This document shows positions 12,101-27,100 of a stretch of DNA of 64,000 nucleotides, in pieces; the first letter of the stretch is position 1; each line of letters starts with the position of its first letter. The stretch spans positions 2,780,001-2,844,000 of the forward strand of contig JAJKFH010000052.1 in the NCBI GenBank assembly GCA_023333565.1, given 5' to 3'. The position numbers were made by a program, and so were the translations under genes. The notes under the pieces were generated by a model. That model was not told the DNA's origin, did no database searches, and saw only the letters and a list, made by a program, of their open reading frames with translations. The DNA comes from Puffinus mauretanicus (Eukaryota > Chordata > Aves > Procellariiformes > Procellariidae).

Positions 12101-15100
12101 GGGTTAAACCACGACATCCTGTTAAGAGAAGCTAAGGCCTGTTCCTAGAGCAGATGGGGAATTCTTGCCTCTGTTCTGCAAGTGAACAGATTTGCTTTCT
12201 AGGACTGACTGTGTGAAACCTCATAAAAGCACAGAATTTACTGAATGAAATTGTTAGCAGATCCTTTAAGGTTTTTAAAAATAAGGGCAACTTGTGAACA
12301 CATTGTTCTGTATATTAGATCTATATTGCTCTCTTGATCACCTGATTCTCTGTTAAACCTAATAGGTAACATATCTGAAGATTTTTGTTACAAACAGGAA
12401 GAGTCAAATACACTTTTCAAAAGATGCTAACAGAAGGTCTGTCTTTCAGTTCTGAAATGTCTTCAAGCAAGATATAAAGTAAACTTGTTTTATACAAATG
12501 CTGGCTGCAGCCTGGTGGCTTTAAATCCATTTCAGCCTATCTCCTGCCTCTATTCACCGGAGCTTATGAGGGAGTACCATGTTGCACTTCGTCCTCAGGT
12601 AATCCTTATATTTGAAATAACTGCCCTTCTGCAGAACCCAGATGTCAAGTTCTTCAAAATCTATGTAAGCAAAATAATCCCAAAGGATAAAACCCATTTC
12701 TAGTGAAATATGAGTTCTATTAAAAAAGCAGTACTGCTTTCAGATAAATGTGAGAAAACCTTTGCTGTCCATTGCTGTTGAACTTTGTAATTACTGTTCT
12801 CTTAAATATGAATATCCTCTTTTACTGCCAGGATTTAAAACCTCACATCTTTGCAGTGGCTGAACAAACCTACAGAAACGTCCAAAGCCAGATAGACCCC
12901 GTAAACCAGTCTATAATTGTGAGTGGAGAAAGTGGTGCTGGGAAGGTAAGGAGATTTTTTTTCTAACATTTCTCTTAAGTTTTGAGATTTGCTAGTGATT
13001 TGTAGTGCATAGTATTTCAGTGAACAAGCAAAGACGAAGAAAAAAAAATTCTGACAGAGCACGTAGCCAGTCTGCTCTAGCACGACGCTCTTGAAATATG
13101 CCTAAAGCATTAAGTGATTGCTGCAGTCAAATAGACTCTACTAAATATAGCTGCTCCTTAGATGACATCTGTAATTTCTGGGAGGGCTAGATTTGAATCA
13201 TTCAACAGGAACTACCTGAGTTAATGCCAGCCTAGTCTGTTAGGGAGCTAGTGTGGGTCTCGGCAAACCCTATGTAGAGACTTGGAAGAAGTGGGAGAGT
13301 TCAGATCCTATCCTAGGTCCTTCTGTAATAGTCCACCCCTATTCAGCAAGATATTGAGGATATTTTTAAGCCTGAAAACAAAATGGTTTGCTGAGTGTTA
13401 ATGACTCAAAGTCTATTTATATTCAATTCATCTTAAGATACTAGCTGTTAATTCTAGCTGAGCTTCCAGATGGCTACATCTTGGTAAGACTGCCATTCAG
13501 CAAAGCACTCTGACTCCAATAGCATTTAAATGTGTGTCTGTTGCACGTAAGCATACGCACAAAAAGTTTCCACTGGACTAGAACTATAAACCCGACACAA
13601 TGACTCTCTTTAGCATCATCGCCAGCTGCATACTGTGTTTTCAGAAGCTAGCATCGTTTCACTAACTGACATAACTAATAACGTAGTAAAAACAAAGGCC
13701 TATTGTCGAGCCTCTCCCTTGCAGACCTGGACATCTCGCTGCCTTATGAAATTCTATGCTTCTGTTGCTGCTTCAGTTATCTCTCCAAAAGGCAATGAAA
13801 CTGTGGAAAGGATAGAGAAGAGAGTGTTGGATTCCAACCCTGTCATGGAAGCATTTGGTAAATGAGGCTTTTTTAATAGCAAAAAGAAGTAGTGGCCACT
13901 GTGGGAATTTTCTTTGTTAATACACAAGTCTAAGCTAGCTCTTGGTCCTCTCCTTAAAAGACAAACTCTTCAAATACTGGAGCTATATACAAATGACCCT
14001 TAATATCTCTATGTCCTACATGGAAGAGTGGAACCACTCTGATTGTGCTGTCACTGGCAATTTCACAGGAAATGCATGTACCCTGCGGAATAACAACAGT
14101 AGCCGTTTTGGAAAATATATCCAGCTTCAGTTAGACAGGTAATAATTACTGTGTAAAAACCTTATCTATTGTCTTCTTCCTTTAAGTCTTTACAAACCTA
14201 TTTCTGAAGTCTGCCATAGAATATTTTATCTGTCTTTAGAACATATTTTGGTTTGCTGGTAGCTTACATTATTATTATATCTTTTCTTTTTTCCCTGGAA
14301 GCTCTCACCCTGATCTCTAAAAGAGAGCAATGGAAAAGTGGAGATGCAGTTAAGAACTCTGAATAAAATATTACATTAAGCTTGCACAAAACTGAAGTCA
14401 GTCGGTATTGTAACAACACAACACCTATCGGATTCTGTGAGGAAGTTTTGTTGACATCTTTGCTTTTTTTTCCCCTCTAGATTCCACCATCTGAGTAGTG
14501 CTTCCATTCAGACTTTCCTTTTGGAGAAGACCAGAGTTACCTATCAGGCCCCCAATGAAAGAAACTTTCATATTTTTTATCAGGTTTGCCTTCAGTTAAT
14601 TTTGCTAGATATTTCTGACAAACAGTGGGGATGAAATCACCAGATTTAGCACAGTTGCAACCTTTAATATTTAACAGTTTTCCTGTCTGCCATGCTTCCA
14701 AATTAAATCATGCTCCCAGTGCATTATTCTTTATTGTCTGTAAGATGTAAATACCAAAGGCAGAATTCAGTCGTTGCCCTGTTTTCTGTCTCCAGATCAC
14801 AAAAGGTGCCACTGCAGAGGAGAGGCTAGAGTGGAACCTTCCAGAAGGGGCTGACTACCGCTGGCTGCCAAATTCTGAAAGAAACTTAGATGGTAAAGAT
14901 TTGTTTCACACACTGTCCATTAATAACAGCTGTAACTTTAAAGGCAGGCAGGCAAAAATGTGTCTGTCCTATTAAATCCCATGACCCAGGTTGTTCACCC
15001 AAGAGCAGACATTTTGCAAAGCCACCTGCATTAATGTGATTCTTTTTAAGTTTCAGTTTGCACTGTTAAGAGTTTTCACCTGGCTTAAAACAGCAGTTTC

Positions 15101-18100
15101 TGGCCTAGTGAATTTGCATCTCTCTGTGGCTATGTTTAGAAACTGTCTCGTCTTTGGATGTGCTTCAGCCACCTGCTGCCTAACTTCAGAGCCCCACAGA
15201 GGCAGTACGAAGTCAACGGCTTGGTTCTCCAGCTGGTACTCTGGGATTTACCAAAAGAGCATCTGGCTTCCTTGATTTCTTTTGACAATTCCAGCTAAAC
15301 TGGACGTGGTGTAGAGTGTTCTGCTTGCCTGTGTTTGTGTGCATGGCTTTCTTTTAAATAGCACTTGTTTGGCTTTTCAGAGGACTGCTTCGAGGTGACC
15401 AGAGATGCAATGTTTCACTTGGGCATTGACCGCTCCACGCAGAACAACATTTTCAAGGTCAGGTACACAGCGTGGTCACCACGAGGCTGCTAATGATGTT
15501 TGGAATGTCTTTTTAGTGTGGGATTTCTGCAGAAGTAAATCTGTATCAATGTACAGAGCATGGGTTGTTGGTACTCCTGACTGGAAGGCCTGCAGCTACA
15601 CATTAGGTTGCACAGCCAAATATTAGATCTTAACTAGAAGCCTGCACCTGTGAACTTTAGTTTTCCTTCAGTAATTGCAGCATTAGGAATTAAAATAGAA
15701 GCTTGGAATCTACTTGCTTTTTTTTGTGCAGAAATGTTTTGACTTGTCCTGTTCATGTGGCTAAGGGAAGGCTAAGAGGACACTGCCTTGGAGGGGAGCT
15801 CTATTTTAGAAAACTCAATGATTGATTATATTTCAGGTATTGTCAGGCCTTCTCCATCTTGGGAACGTTCAATTCTCTAATCCAGTGGATGAATCTCAGC
15901 CTTGTGAACTAGAAGACAAAACCAAAGGTGAGGCAACAAGCATGCCGTGCTCCAGAGAGTCTTGTTATCTTAGTGCAGGTGCCTAAGGGAAAGGATTACT
16001 ACGCTCTTCTGCTGGATAGGAGACTACCAAGGTCATGGGCAAACCAAAATTTAAGCGTGTTTTTGTTCGGTACTTCACGGTTTCAAAATACTGAACAAAC
16101 AAAAACCTAATGCTCCCCACTCTAAGAGATAATATCCTTCCATTACAGGTCAAGGCAACTGCAACATTAGAGAGTCATTTCAGAAGGATTATTGGCAGAA
16201 CTGTTACTCTTGATTGTAATCTTACACTGACATCACAAGTCTTCCAGAAATCTGACCCAGAGTGGAGAGCAGGGCTTTTAAAATGAAAGCTTTGAAGTTT
16301 TCATGATAAAGACTAAAACTTAGTAACAGCAAATCTGTTAAATTGCAGCATAGAACATAGGTTGTTCTGCATGTCTTTAGGAGGCTTGTGGATCTAGTTT
16401 TCCTTCAGAACTAAAACATTGCCCTGAATAGTGAAGTTTCCTACTATTATTTCACATGCTCTGAATTCACACTACTTAATATTCAAATAGTTTTGCATAC
16501 AGCTCAGATTAGCAAGATCTTAAATGCTTTGTTAGCAAATACTCATTCTTCTGCATTTCCTTACTATCCCCAAAATCCCTGTTTTTTTCTGATCATGACT
16601 GTTTGATTTGTCTATCTGGATTTAGAAGTGTCTGCTCAAAAAGGTGAAAAAGTAACAAAGACATACCTAGGGAGTACTCTAAAATGCCTACTCCAGTATG
16701 GCAAACTTCAGACTTTTTTGGTATTGTTTCATTTTAAATAGAGTACCTAAAATTCTAGGGGCTCTATATTCCAAATTAAGAGTCTGGTCTTGCTAAACTT
16801 TCTCCCAAGTTTGGGTAAAAAGATCCAAAATCCATGTTTAAGTTGGTGAGTTCATGGAAGTGTCGTTTTTCTATACTATCTCCAGACCTTCCATAACCTT
16901 AAAGGGGCTGCATTCATGTGATACTCCAAATAACCTAACCTTGCAGTGTTTTTTTTCCTGAACAAGATTTTGTGAAGACCGCTGGAGATTTGCTGAAGCT
17001 ACCTGTCGAGGAACTACTGGAATCATTAAGAATTCGAACAATAACTGCTGGAAAACAACAACAAGTCTTCAAGAAGCCATGCTCCAGAGCCGAATGTGAG
17101 ACTAGGAGGGACTGCCTCGCCAAAGTGGTTTACGCTAAGTAAGGACACGTAGGCCAGGCTGCTGTACTAATCCGTATAACTTTTGTGAGGGAAGAGGGAG
17201 GCTGGAGAGATTTACTTTCCCTGGCTTTCTGCTTGGACTCAATAACAGTGTAACCCTCCCTTCCCCTCTTGACACACCCTTGGTTCAGTTGAAGGTACTG
17301 ACATAGCTGCAGTATCTAATAGATCTTCAGAGAACTGCCGTTTCATGTCAGCAGCCAGCATGTCATAATTTTTTGTTTCTTCCATGTGATACTGAGATAA
17401 ACAGCAGTAAAAGAACACTACTCTGATTGTTGTAAGCAAGCACTTTCCAACTAATCCAGTTGTCATTGTTTGCAGATTGTTTGAATGGCTCGTTTTGGTC
17501 ATAAATGAAAGCATCTACACAGATCCATCAGTGTGGACCAGCTTCATAGGTATGGTTATTCAACCCTGGTTTAACTGCGTAACCATAAGTCGTCAGGCTG
17601 CTCCTAGACCAAAGTGCACTGCCTTCCCATATTCCTTCTAGGTTTGTTGGATGTTTATGGTTTTGAAGCCTTCCCTGAAAACAACTTGGAACAGCTTTGT
17701 ATTAACTATGCCAATGAGAAACTGCAGCAGCACTTTGTAGCACACTATCTGAAGGCACAACAGGTAATTCCCCACTAAGATCAAATGTTAAATACCTAAT
17801 TTTAAACTAGCATCTTTTGTCTCTTCAATTGTATTTCTGTGCCTCTGGTCAGATTGCAACCTTCAGTCGAGTAAGTAATGCCACAGAAATCAGTAGGATG
17901 TGAGTAACAATTGCTTTTTTAAAGAGGAGAGTGTGGGGCAGTTGGTGGAATGAGACAGCTTTCTCTCCGAGGGTACTGGAAATCTGTTCCCTATTATACA
18001 GCTCCATTGGTTCTGAGATGAACACTTAAAACTAAATTCTTGAGATAAGTGTAGCCTCAATTGAGATTCTCTTGGAAGCTGCTGCTCATAACCATATTAA

Positions 18101-21100
18101 TTCTCTTCATCAAGCATGAAGTACCTAGATGAGTGGGGAGCTTCTAGACCTGAACTTAGTGCGAAGGCAGAGAGCCCAACAGAACCTTGTAACCCGAACA
18201 TCAATAGCATGTGGTACCTGGTGGAGGCCTTCTGCTGCAGGAGAACAGCTTCATAAACCCCATTGTCATGCCAGTATCTTTAAAGACAAAAAACGCTGCA
18301 CATCAGCTTTTATTTTTGAATGAGGAGGTACATGAATTGTGTTGTTTCACAGTAGAGAAGGTATTTGCACCATGCTAAATACATTGCAGTCACTTGCCTA
18401 ACTGGTCACACACTGCTAATTCCAGTTCTCATCTGAGTGCTCTGAAAGCTACAGAGTCCCTGCCAGGCCTGGGCTGCTACTCTAATAGATGTACTTCAGT
18501 CCTTGTTGAATTCCGCCACATGACACATACGTTACCGCAATGATCTTTGCCATTTACTGGAATCTGGGAAATGATTTTCTTTATGGCACCAACATGATGG
18601 TACCTTTTGCCTCACAGCAGAGTTTTACCAATTTATTCAGGAGATAAGTATCTCTTGGACCATAATTTGTGCTTTCATATGGCCAATGTTTTTTTTCCTG
18701 CCTGGTCTCGTCAGTATGCCACGGGTTAATGGTCAGTGAAGATGGAAACCAAGTTCAAGCACACAATTACTTTTCTTGAAACTGATTCATGACCTCTGTT
18801 TATAGCACCCCTCCCAATTACTGCCTGCCCTCTTACCTCTCTTGATCTGGCTGCATCCCAAACCACTTAAACGCCGTTAGTGGCTGTGCTGAGCAAGCTT
18901 TTGGCAGGAGACTTTTAAAATAACTGGCCGGAGCTTGTGCTTGTTAAACACTCCTGACAGTTTGTTCTGTAATTCAGCATAAATATTGTACAAATTATTT
19001 CAACCAGTATCTTTCCCCACTTCCTTTTGGATCAGGCTTTGTTTTAAATGGAGCCCAGTTAGTAAAGTCTGGCACACAATGGTTGGTTTACGGCTATGTC
19101 CCAATCTAAGGAAGGAGTTCTGTGTATTCCTCGCCCTTCAGGACAAAACTCAGTACAGCCAGGAGAGGCTTAAGGTGACTGTAGCCTCTGTTTGTTTACT
19201 CTGTAAAGCAGACTTGCAGCGCACCCTGATAAATCTGTGAGGTTCCCAGATACTTAAACAAATTGTTCCAGCAGGATCTGCTGCGACATACTCAAAAATG
19301 ACTTGGGGTAGAATATCCTCTGTTTGTTTTTTTTTTCCTCAAAATTGCCATTGAACATGAGCTGAGCTTTGGATGAGTGGGCTGAGCCTGGGATTAACTT
19401 GTTAAACAGTAACTGCATCAAACTGCAAAAAGGCATACAGTTATTTGAGCTCTAGTGCCCTCTGCTGCAGAATAACCGGTTTCTCTCTTACTTCAGGAAG
19501 AATATGCAGCTGAAGGCCTACAGTGGTCTTTCATAAACTACCAGGATAACCAGAACTGCCTTGATCTGATAGAGGGCAATCCTCTCAGCATTTTTTCTTT
19601 GCTGAATGAGGTAAGTGTGGATCTAAACCTCTAATGCTTTTGGCTTAGTTGCCTGCCTTCCGTCCTATGCCACCAAAGAAAACATGAACACTAAATTAGT
19701 AGGAAACCTGTCAGCTATAAAATTTCTGCAGAGCTTATTTTTCAGAACAATCATGGCACTGCTTCTTCCTAGTCTGAGTTGTCTTTTTTCCTCTGATCCT
19801 GGATGTTCTGAATCAAATATGAAGCCTCAATTACATTTTTTTCGTTTTTCTTTTTCCCTAGTATTTCAGGGCTTGCATACTCTAAGGAACTCTAAAAGTA
19901 AAATGGCTATGATTTTAATTTAAAGTGTCTTACCTTTTAAAGACAGTTCTTTATGACAAATAAGAGATGCTGCAATTTTGTCTCGTTTGCTATGCAGGAG
20001 TGCCGTCTGAATAGATCCTCTAACACTGACCTGTTTCAAACTCGGATTGAGAAAGCCTTGTCTAATAATCAATGTTTAAGTCGAAACAAGTTTAGTAAGA
20101 AGCCTAACTTTATTATTTCACATTATGCTGGCAAAGTCTGCTATCAGCTGGCAGCAATGGTGGAAAAAAACAAGGTAGGTGTTTTCAGAAAGAGCTGTTT
20201 TAAAAAAAAAAAAAAAAAATCTTACGGACCAAAAGCGATTTAAATCAAAGCACCCCTAACAAGTATATTCAGTGATGCTTACTGGATATACATACCTTGC
20301 TCTAAATAAATCCTTCAGGCCATGTAAAACTGGGTAATGTTCTTGGTCTGATTTTCAGTGAACCATCACTGGCACAGCAAATGCTTTGTTAGCAGACCTT
20401 TCAGCCGAGGATTAAGTGGACGATGTATCACCAAATCGGGGCTTCTTCCATTCCTGAGACAATGCAGAAGTGTTAATGGCATCGGGGCATTTCTATAACC
20501 ATAAATATAGCTCTTCATTTCCCAAAAAAATTCAGATAAGTTTATGAGAAACAAGCATGGACTTGACTACTGAAAGTTCTGAAAGTACCAGGAAACTCAA
20601 GTTTTGGCCTCGTTGTGCCATCAGGCAATAAGTGAAATAGTCTGCAGATATGAGGGTCCCTTGTCGTTCTGACATCACCAGCAATTACGGCAAGTGGTAT
20701 TAGGTGATGCAATAAAGTACCATCTCTTAATTAAAAGAAAGACTTTCTAATAGACTTTCTAATATCTGCTGCAGACTGTCCTATGGGGATTAAACTAGTC
20801 CTGAGACTTCCAGCTCACTTAAGTTGTATAATGAGAACAATGTTAGGAGCAGTCATACATTTGATTAGATTTGCTAAATGTTCAGCCAAACATTGTTTTT
20901 TGTTCCTGAATCAGACTATGAATGAATGTATGTAGTCAGATCTGAAACTACAGCTGTGGTTAAATCAAAGTTGGCATCAGAAATACTATTCCATCTATAT
21001 ATGTGGAATTTTTAGTCATTTTCAAAGGTGGCAGGTTTCTGCCCAAGTCCAAATACTAATGAATCATGTTTGTGTTTGCAGGACCCCATTCCACCAGAGC

Positions 21101-24100
21101 TGGTCCAGGTTCTGCAGAATTCTAAGGACCCTTTGCTTCAAAAATTATTTCCTGTGACAGAAAGGAACCAAAATAACATCAAAAGCCAGAATAGAGCAGT
21201 TGTTGTTACAGTGGTGTCAAAATTCAAGGTACATCCTACTCAAGTTTCTACTTTCTACTGCTATCTTCATAACTAGATGAGAAAACAGTATAGTTGGACC
21301 AAGATCAGTAAATGTTATTAAAATGAAACAGCTGTAGAAATAGCTCCTGAGATTCTCTGGGTTTTAACTCACTCCGATTTTACCTTTTCCTTTAACAGTT
21401 GGGCATCTGCCTTTGTGAGACTTCTTCCTACCTGTTCCTCTTGAGGGGTTAGCTTCAACTGATGGCCCTGCTATAATTTTGGAAACTTTCTGAATTTACC
21501 ATCAGCAATTTAACAAAAGCATCCACAGAGTGGATTTTTTGCTCGAGGTGTCTTTATAGAAGAGCTTTGCTAATACTGAGTCTGTAAAGCATCCTTGCAA
21601 AAAATGGCTTCATTGTTTTTATAGATCACTGATTAGCTAAACTATCTGTGGAGGAGAAGTCCCTAATTAAACCTGTATTTGTTTTCTACAGGGTTCACTT
21701 GAACATCTCATGCAGATTTTGAATAGTACCACACCGCATTACATCCGATGCATAAAGCCTAATGCTGACTGCAAGGCAATGACTTTTAAAAGAGAAGAGG
21801 TAACTTTTCAAAAGCCTTTCCTCACTAAGTCAATGAGAAGCTTCCGAGAGACATTGTGCAGGGCTTTGCATTGGGTGTCTTATAATCTTGAGTCACTTGC
21901 AAGGCTCTTTTCACACACATTTTGAAATAGCTTTTTCTCCTTTGGCCTTTCCAAGTCCTTTCAGAATCACTGTTGCTGCTGATCTAAAATGGAGCTAGTA
22001 AGCACAGCAGCTCTTCCAGATGCAGCTTACTTTTGCTGTATGAGAAGTTCTCTTACCAGAGTGCTCCTGGGTTATTTGGGGTGCTACCATCCCAGCCCAT
22101 GGATAGGTAGATAGATAAAGGTGATTTGACTGCTTAGCAGTCCTGGTCACACAGGTATCTTCATGGTGAATGCCCACAACAAACCTTTGCTTGCTCCTGG
22201 AGCCTAGTCTAGGACAGGTTAGATGAGATCAGCCGACAAACATCTCTGTGGGAGCAGAGCAGCAGATGTTAAAGCTATAACTGGAGAACCTCATCTGATG
22301 TAAAAACAAGCAGCTGGAGTAGTGCTGCATTAATTTTAAACACTCGGAGAATTTGCTGATTGCATGCAAGTGGTATTAAAATACCAAGACTGGGTTTTCA
22401 TACTCTTCTGCATTTGGTCAGTGCAGCATGTGTGGCTACCACAAGAGAGGGCACACAAGGACTGTCCCTCTGAGTTAGCACTGCCTTAACGCTACTCTGG
22501 GTGTTACTCAAAGCAGTAGCTCGGTGGCTGCATAATCCCCTTCTCCGCCCCCTCCATCCGCTCCCCAGCAGCCAGTGTGGTGGTGCGCATTAGGCAAGCT
22601 CTGGCGTGGTTGCTGAGCTGAGCTGCGTGTGGCTTGGGTCGAGCACACCCTGTGTGCTTCCACAAACACAGTGGTTACTAAAACACCTCAATTTATGCCT
22701 CAGGTTCTCAGCCAGCTTCAGGCATGTGGAATAGTCGAAGCTGTCACCATCAGTGCAGCGGGCTTCCCTATTAGGTAAGTCCGAATGTCTTGAGCAATGT
22801 CTTCCATAATCCATTTCTATAGCAATCAGTGGCATATTAGTTACTCAGAAGAGCTTATAAGCACGAAATCCAAGTATTTTGCAGTCTGTTTCAGACCACA
22901 AAACTACTGATTCTTTCAAAGCTATCTGAAGAGTTCTGCTGACTGCTTGCTTTTAAGCTTATTTGAGCACCTCTCTTTCACGTTTTGGAGACAAAAAATA
23001 CCTGTCAAAAATCTGGACTGTTGTTCTGTCTTTTGGATAATGAAACTCTGCTCATTCAGCAACTCCAAAAGTGCAGTATCAGCACAACAAGCAGTGCTAG
23101 CGCAACTTGCATTCAAGACAATGGGATTCTTAAAAATGTACCAAATACTAACAAAGTCCAGATGTGTCTATAACACACCCCTGGTCTGAGAGCTCACTGT
23201 ACCTTTCCAGTCTGAGAAGCTGGGGAAGAGATGTTTTGATGTGGACCATCATGTACTAAAACTTTCTAATTGAATGTGGCTTCACAGTAACATTTTCAGC
23301 AATTGAAATTAAATTATAAAGGGCATTCATCTAAGTGTAGTCATCTTGAAGTCGAGCACTTCATCGCAGCCAGTCACCTTGCTGGGCTTTCTTGACCACC
23401 TTTCGAGGACGAAGGGAACAAGGCCTGAGCTAGTCACGTTTTTGACAGCTCAGTATTGATGGGGTGAAGCTCACCGTTACCATAAACAAGCACAATTCCT
23501 GCCCAGTCTTTGTTACAGGCAAAAGTCATTGTCTGTCACTGGGCAACAGGCAGTCTCCTGAATTTCTTCATAAAGTCTATACTTTCTTGCATGTTGGTGA
23601 CTACACAGGCATCAGTCTATTTGCATTCTATGCACTGGATCTTTGAAGCCATTCTGCAATTTTTGCCCCTTAAAGGATAGGTTATTTACCGTATAGTAAA
23701 TGATACTTGCCTAGAATTAACTGTATGTTTGTCTATCAGGATCCCTTTCCAAAGTTTCACTGAGCGCTATGAAATACTGAGAAAATCACGTGGGTCCAAT
23801 AAAAACAGTGTGTGTGATAAAAGCAACTATCATACTACTGAGAAAAAAGGTATGTTTCTTTAGATAATCCCTCTGCTGTCAAGTAAAATTGTCACTGCAC
23901 CAATGTGGTATCGCATAGATCAGATACAATTACTGTATTCAGCACTAGGGACACCACTATTCTCAAAATACTTTTCTACTCTGTCACTTGAGTTTCCAAT
24001 TTGCCTAATGCTTACAGCAGGCTCTTTTAAAAAGTGCAAATCTTTCATCTTACTGCTGTTTTTCTGTGTTCCTCTTGGGTAGCACAATTACAGTTACGAT

Positions 24101-27100
24101 GGTGTTTGATGTTCCCCCCAATATAATTTGATTTAGAGTTGGTTCTTGAGTAGACTTGAAAACCACTTACCTTTTTGCTTATATTCTTTCTCCTTCCTTT
24201 CTTTTTTTTCCCCACCTTGTTTTCTTGCCAAACACACTGACCTTCTAGCTTACCTGGATTCTGCTGCTTCTTCTACCTTTTGCCAACTTCTGTATGTGAT
24301 TCTTTTTTCTAAGCAAGAGCGAGGATGGACTTAACACAATCCAATCTACAAGGTAACATCTTTGGTACCAACCCCTGAAAGAAGGAGCTCATCAGGTGGT
24401 TACATTTAATACTGAAAGTTACTGCAACCCCCTTCTCTCTCCCAGATTAATCCCATCTTCACCCAATGGGTCTGTTCAGTAACCAGTAGATGTGGGAAGC
24501 AGGACCAGTAAGTACCAGCCTATGTCAGATAAGTAAAATGGCTGGAAATCCATTCACCTTGCGGAAATGGAATGACGTAATGAAGTACAGGCTGAAAAAT
24601 TACTTACACACCATATCTTTCTCCCTCAATTATAAACCCATTAGCTGAAATGCCTCATTGTGATAGGTTACTAGTCCTTTTTATCTTTAGCAGGTAATAA
24701 GCTGCAAACAAAGCTAAACAATTTCCTAAACATGGGGATAAGCTTTTGGTTCCCTTATCAGCCCAGCCCCACGAACACCATCATAGTCACCAGATGTCTT
24801 CCTGTAAGCAAGAATTGCTTATATTTGTTTTCAGTACCTTAAAATGCTCTCATCTCCTTAGAAAAATTTATAGCAGAAAAGCAAACAGTATCCAGGATGG
24901 AAAGATACAAAGACCATCAAGTTCCGGCATTGGGCATGCAGAAACTCATGCAGCATTGCCTTGAACAACACAATCTCTTTCAAGAACAGGTCTGAATTAA
25001 GTCTACCTCTATTTCCAAATAAATAGATTAATCTGGCTAACCTGTTTGTCTCATCATGTAAAAAATTGTGTACTATGTCCCAGAAATGGTTTTAATAACC
25101 TCTTATTGCTGCAATAAACTCCTGCTTAGTACATGTCCCTGTAGCTGCTTCTGATGCCCTGTGAAAGCTGTAGAATTGTGTAGAATTTGTTTTCCATTCC
25201 TGCATCTTTCAGTACATTAAGGCTACGCATTGAATTCCTTGCTTTTTGTTTTTTGTTCCCAACAGCGTTGAGTTTTGGGTATTCCATCAGATTTTCTTAC
25301 GACTGAGCTGCTCAAATCTATTCTTAATTGCATTGCTGTTGCTTTCTAATGTTTCCATGTAGGATGCTTTAAACACCGTGAGAAGAGCTGAGCCCTCCGT
25401 ATGTGTTTCATTGTCTAGATCTACCCGAAATGACATTTGTTACCTATGGATAGGTTATAATAGAGGTGGTAAGACAGCACCCAAACTACATCCTAGTTAA
25501 AACACACCATGCTGGCTTTCCAGTTGCTAGCAGATGGCGAAATCTATGCTGTCACATTTTTCCCTTAAACACAGCTAGATCTAGTGATGTCTCAGCCATC
25601 ACCTCCTCCCCTCTTGTTGTAGGTGCATCCCCCTAAATGGCCAAGAAGTCACAAAGACAATTACTTGGTCCTCATTTCCAAGTTTTGTGATACCTTCTCT
25701 TCAATGCTTCATTTGCAGGCGAGACTCCAGTGGTGGATGATGACAAAGCATCACGTTCTGTTGTTTTAGAGATCCTTCAGAATGTTGTTACGGGACAAAC
25801 TACTGCTGAACAAACAGGGAACAGAGCAAAAAACGCTTCAGTGTACTGTGGCAAAACCAAAGTATTTATGGCTAATTCTGTGGTAAGAGTGCTATTTCCT
25901 TGGCTAACAGTCCTGGAGCATACTTGCATAATGGGGATTCTGGCACAGATTATCATCATGGTTTAGGCGATACTTGGCCTAATGCCAGCGTGACCAGAAT
26001 TTGGCATTTTCCTTCAAATTATTAAACTAAATCAAACCTCCATTAGAATCCAACTATGAGAAACACTTTGTTTAATGGCATCCTTGTTGCTACCAGACAA
26101 GGAGCTGCACTTGTGTCTAGCGTTGTCAGTATCCTCCCGGTTCCAGTAAAGATTACAGCTTTCCTTGGCTCCAGCTGACAGACTTGGCTACTCTGACAGG
26201 CCTAAGCAGCTTCTTTGTGAAAGAGGTGAAGGAGACGAAGGCACTTTTGCAAAGCTTGCATGCTGGAGGAGGCAGCCATAAAAGAACCCCCTTCAACAGA
26301 GCTAGGTTTAAGCCAGCTGCTACTGTGACTTTGGGACTGTCCACTTTTCCCCTCCCGACACTCTTTTCCACCTCAGATACTTACATTTTCATTTTACATG
26401 TTATCTAATAAGCACTAATGAAGTGCACTTCTAAAACCTAATCCAGCAGTCTTAGGACACTGAAATGTGCGTGTGGTTTTCTGACAAACACCAAGCGGCT
26501 GTAGAAGAGGGAAGAGTCATAAACACAACTCCGTCCCCGAGTATTAACTGCAGCTTTGTATCCCCAATGCAGCTGGAGCAACTTGAAGCTAGAAGAGCAG
26601 AGGTCTTGAACGAGAAAGCATTTTGCATTCAGTGTTTCTGGAGAAGATTTAAACAGAAGAAACTAGCGAAGGAGAGATGGTCTGCAACTGTCATCCAAGC
26701 AGGTAATTTGGTAAGGGTGTGGCTGAACATAGTGTAACAAGTAACATTTCCAGTTACACTGGATGTTTAAAGTGGCAGGAGTGGTTATGGTAATTGAACA
26801 TGGAGAAAGCTTAAGTGCCATCTCCCTTACATTGTGTGCAAGAGCTTCTCAGATTCTTTGTACTCAGATTTCTTTTAATTAAATCTTCAGCTATTCGTTC
26901 CTGGTTAGCCAAGAATCGCTTCCAAAGGATGCGCAGGGCTGCTAATGTTATTAAGCATGGCTGGAGGAAATGGAAAGTAAGTACGTTGGTACAGGAAAGC
27001 ATTGAAATTGAGTGACTAGGACTTTTTAGTGGTTGAGAAAGAATCTACCTCTGTCAAGTAACTGTACAAAACCAATATTGTCACTTGTCCAGAAAACTCT

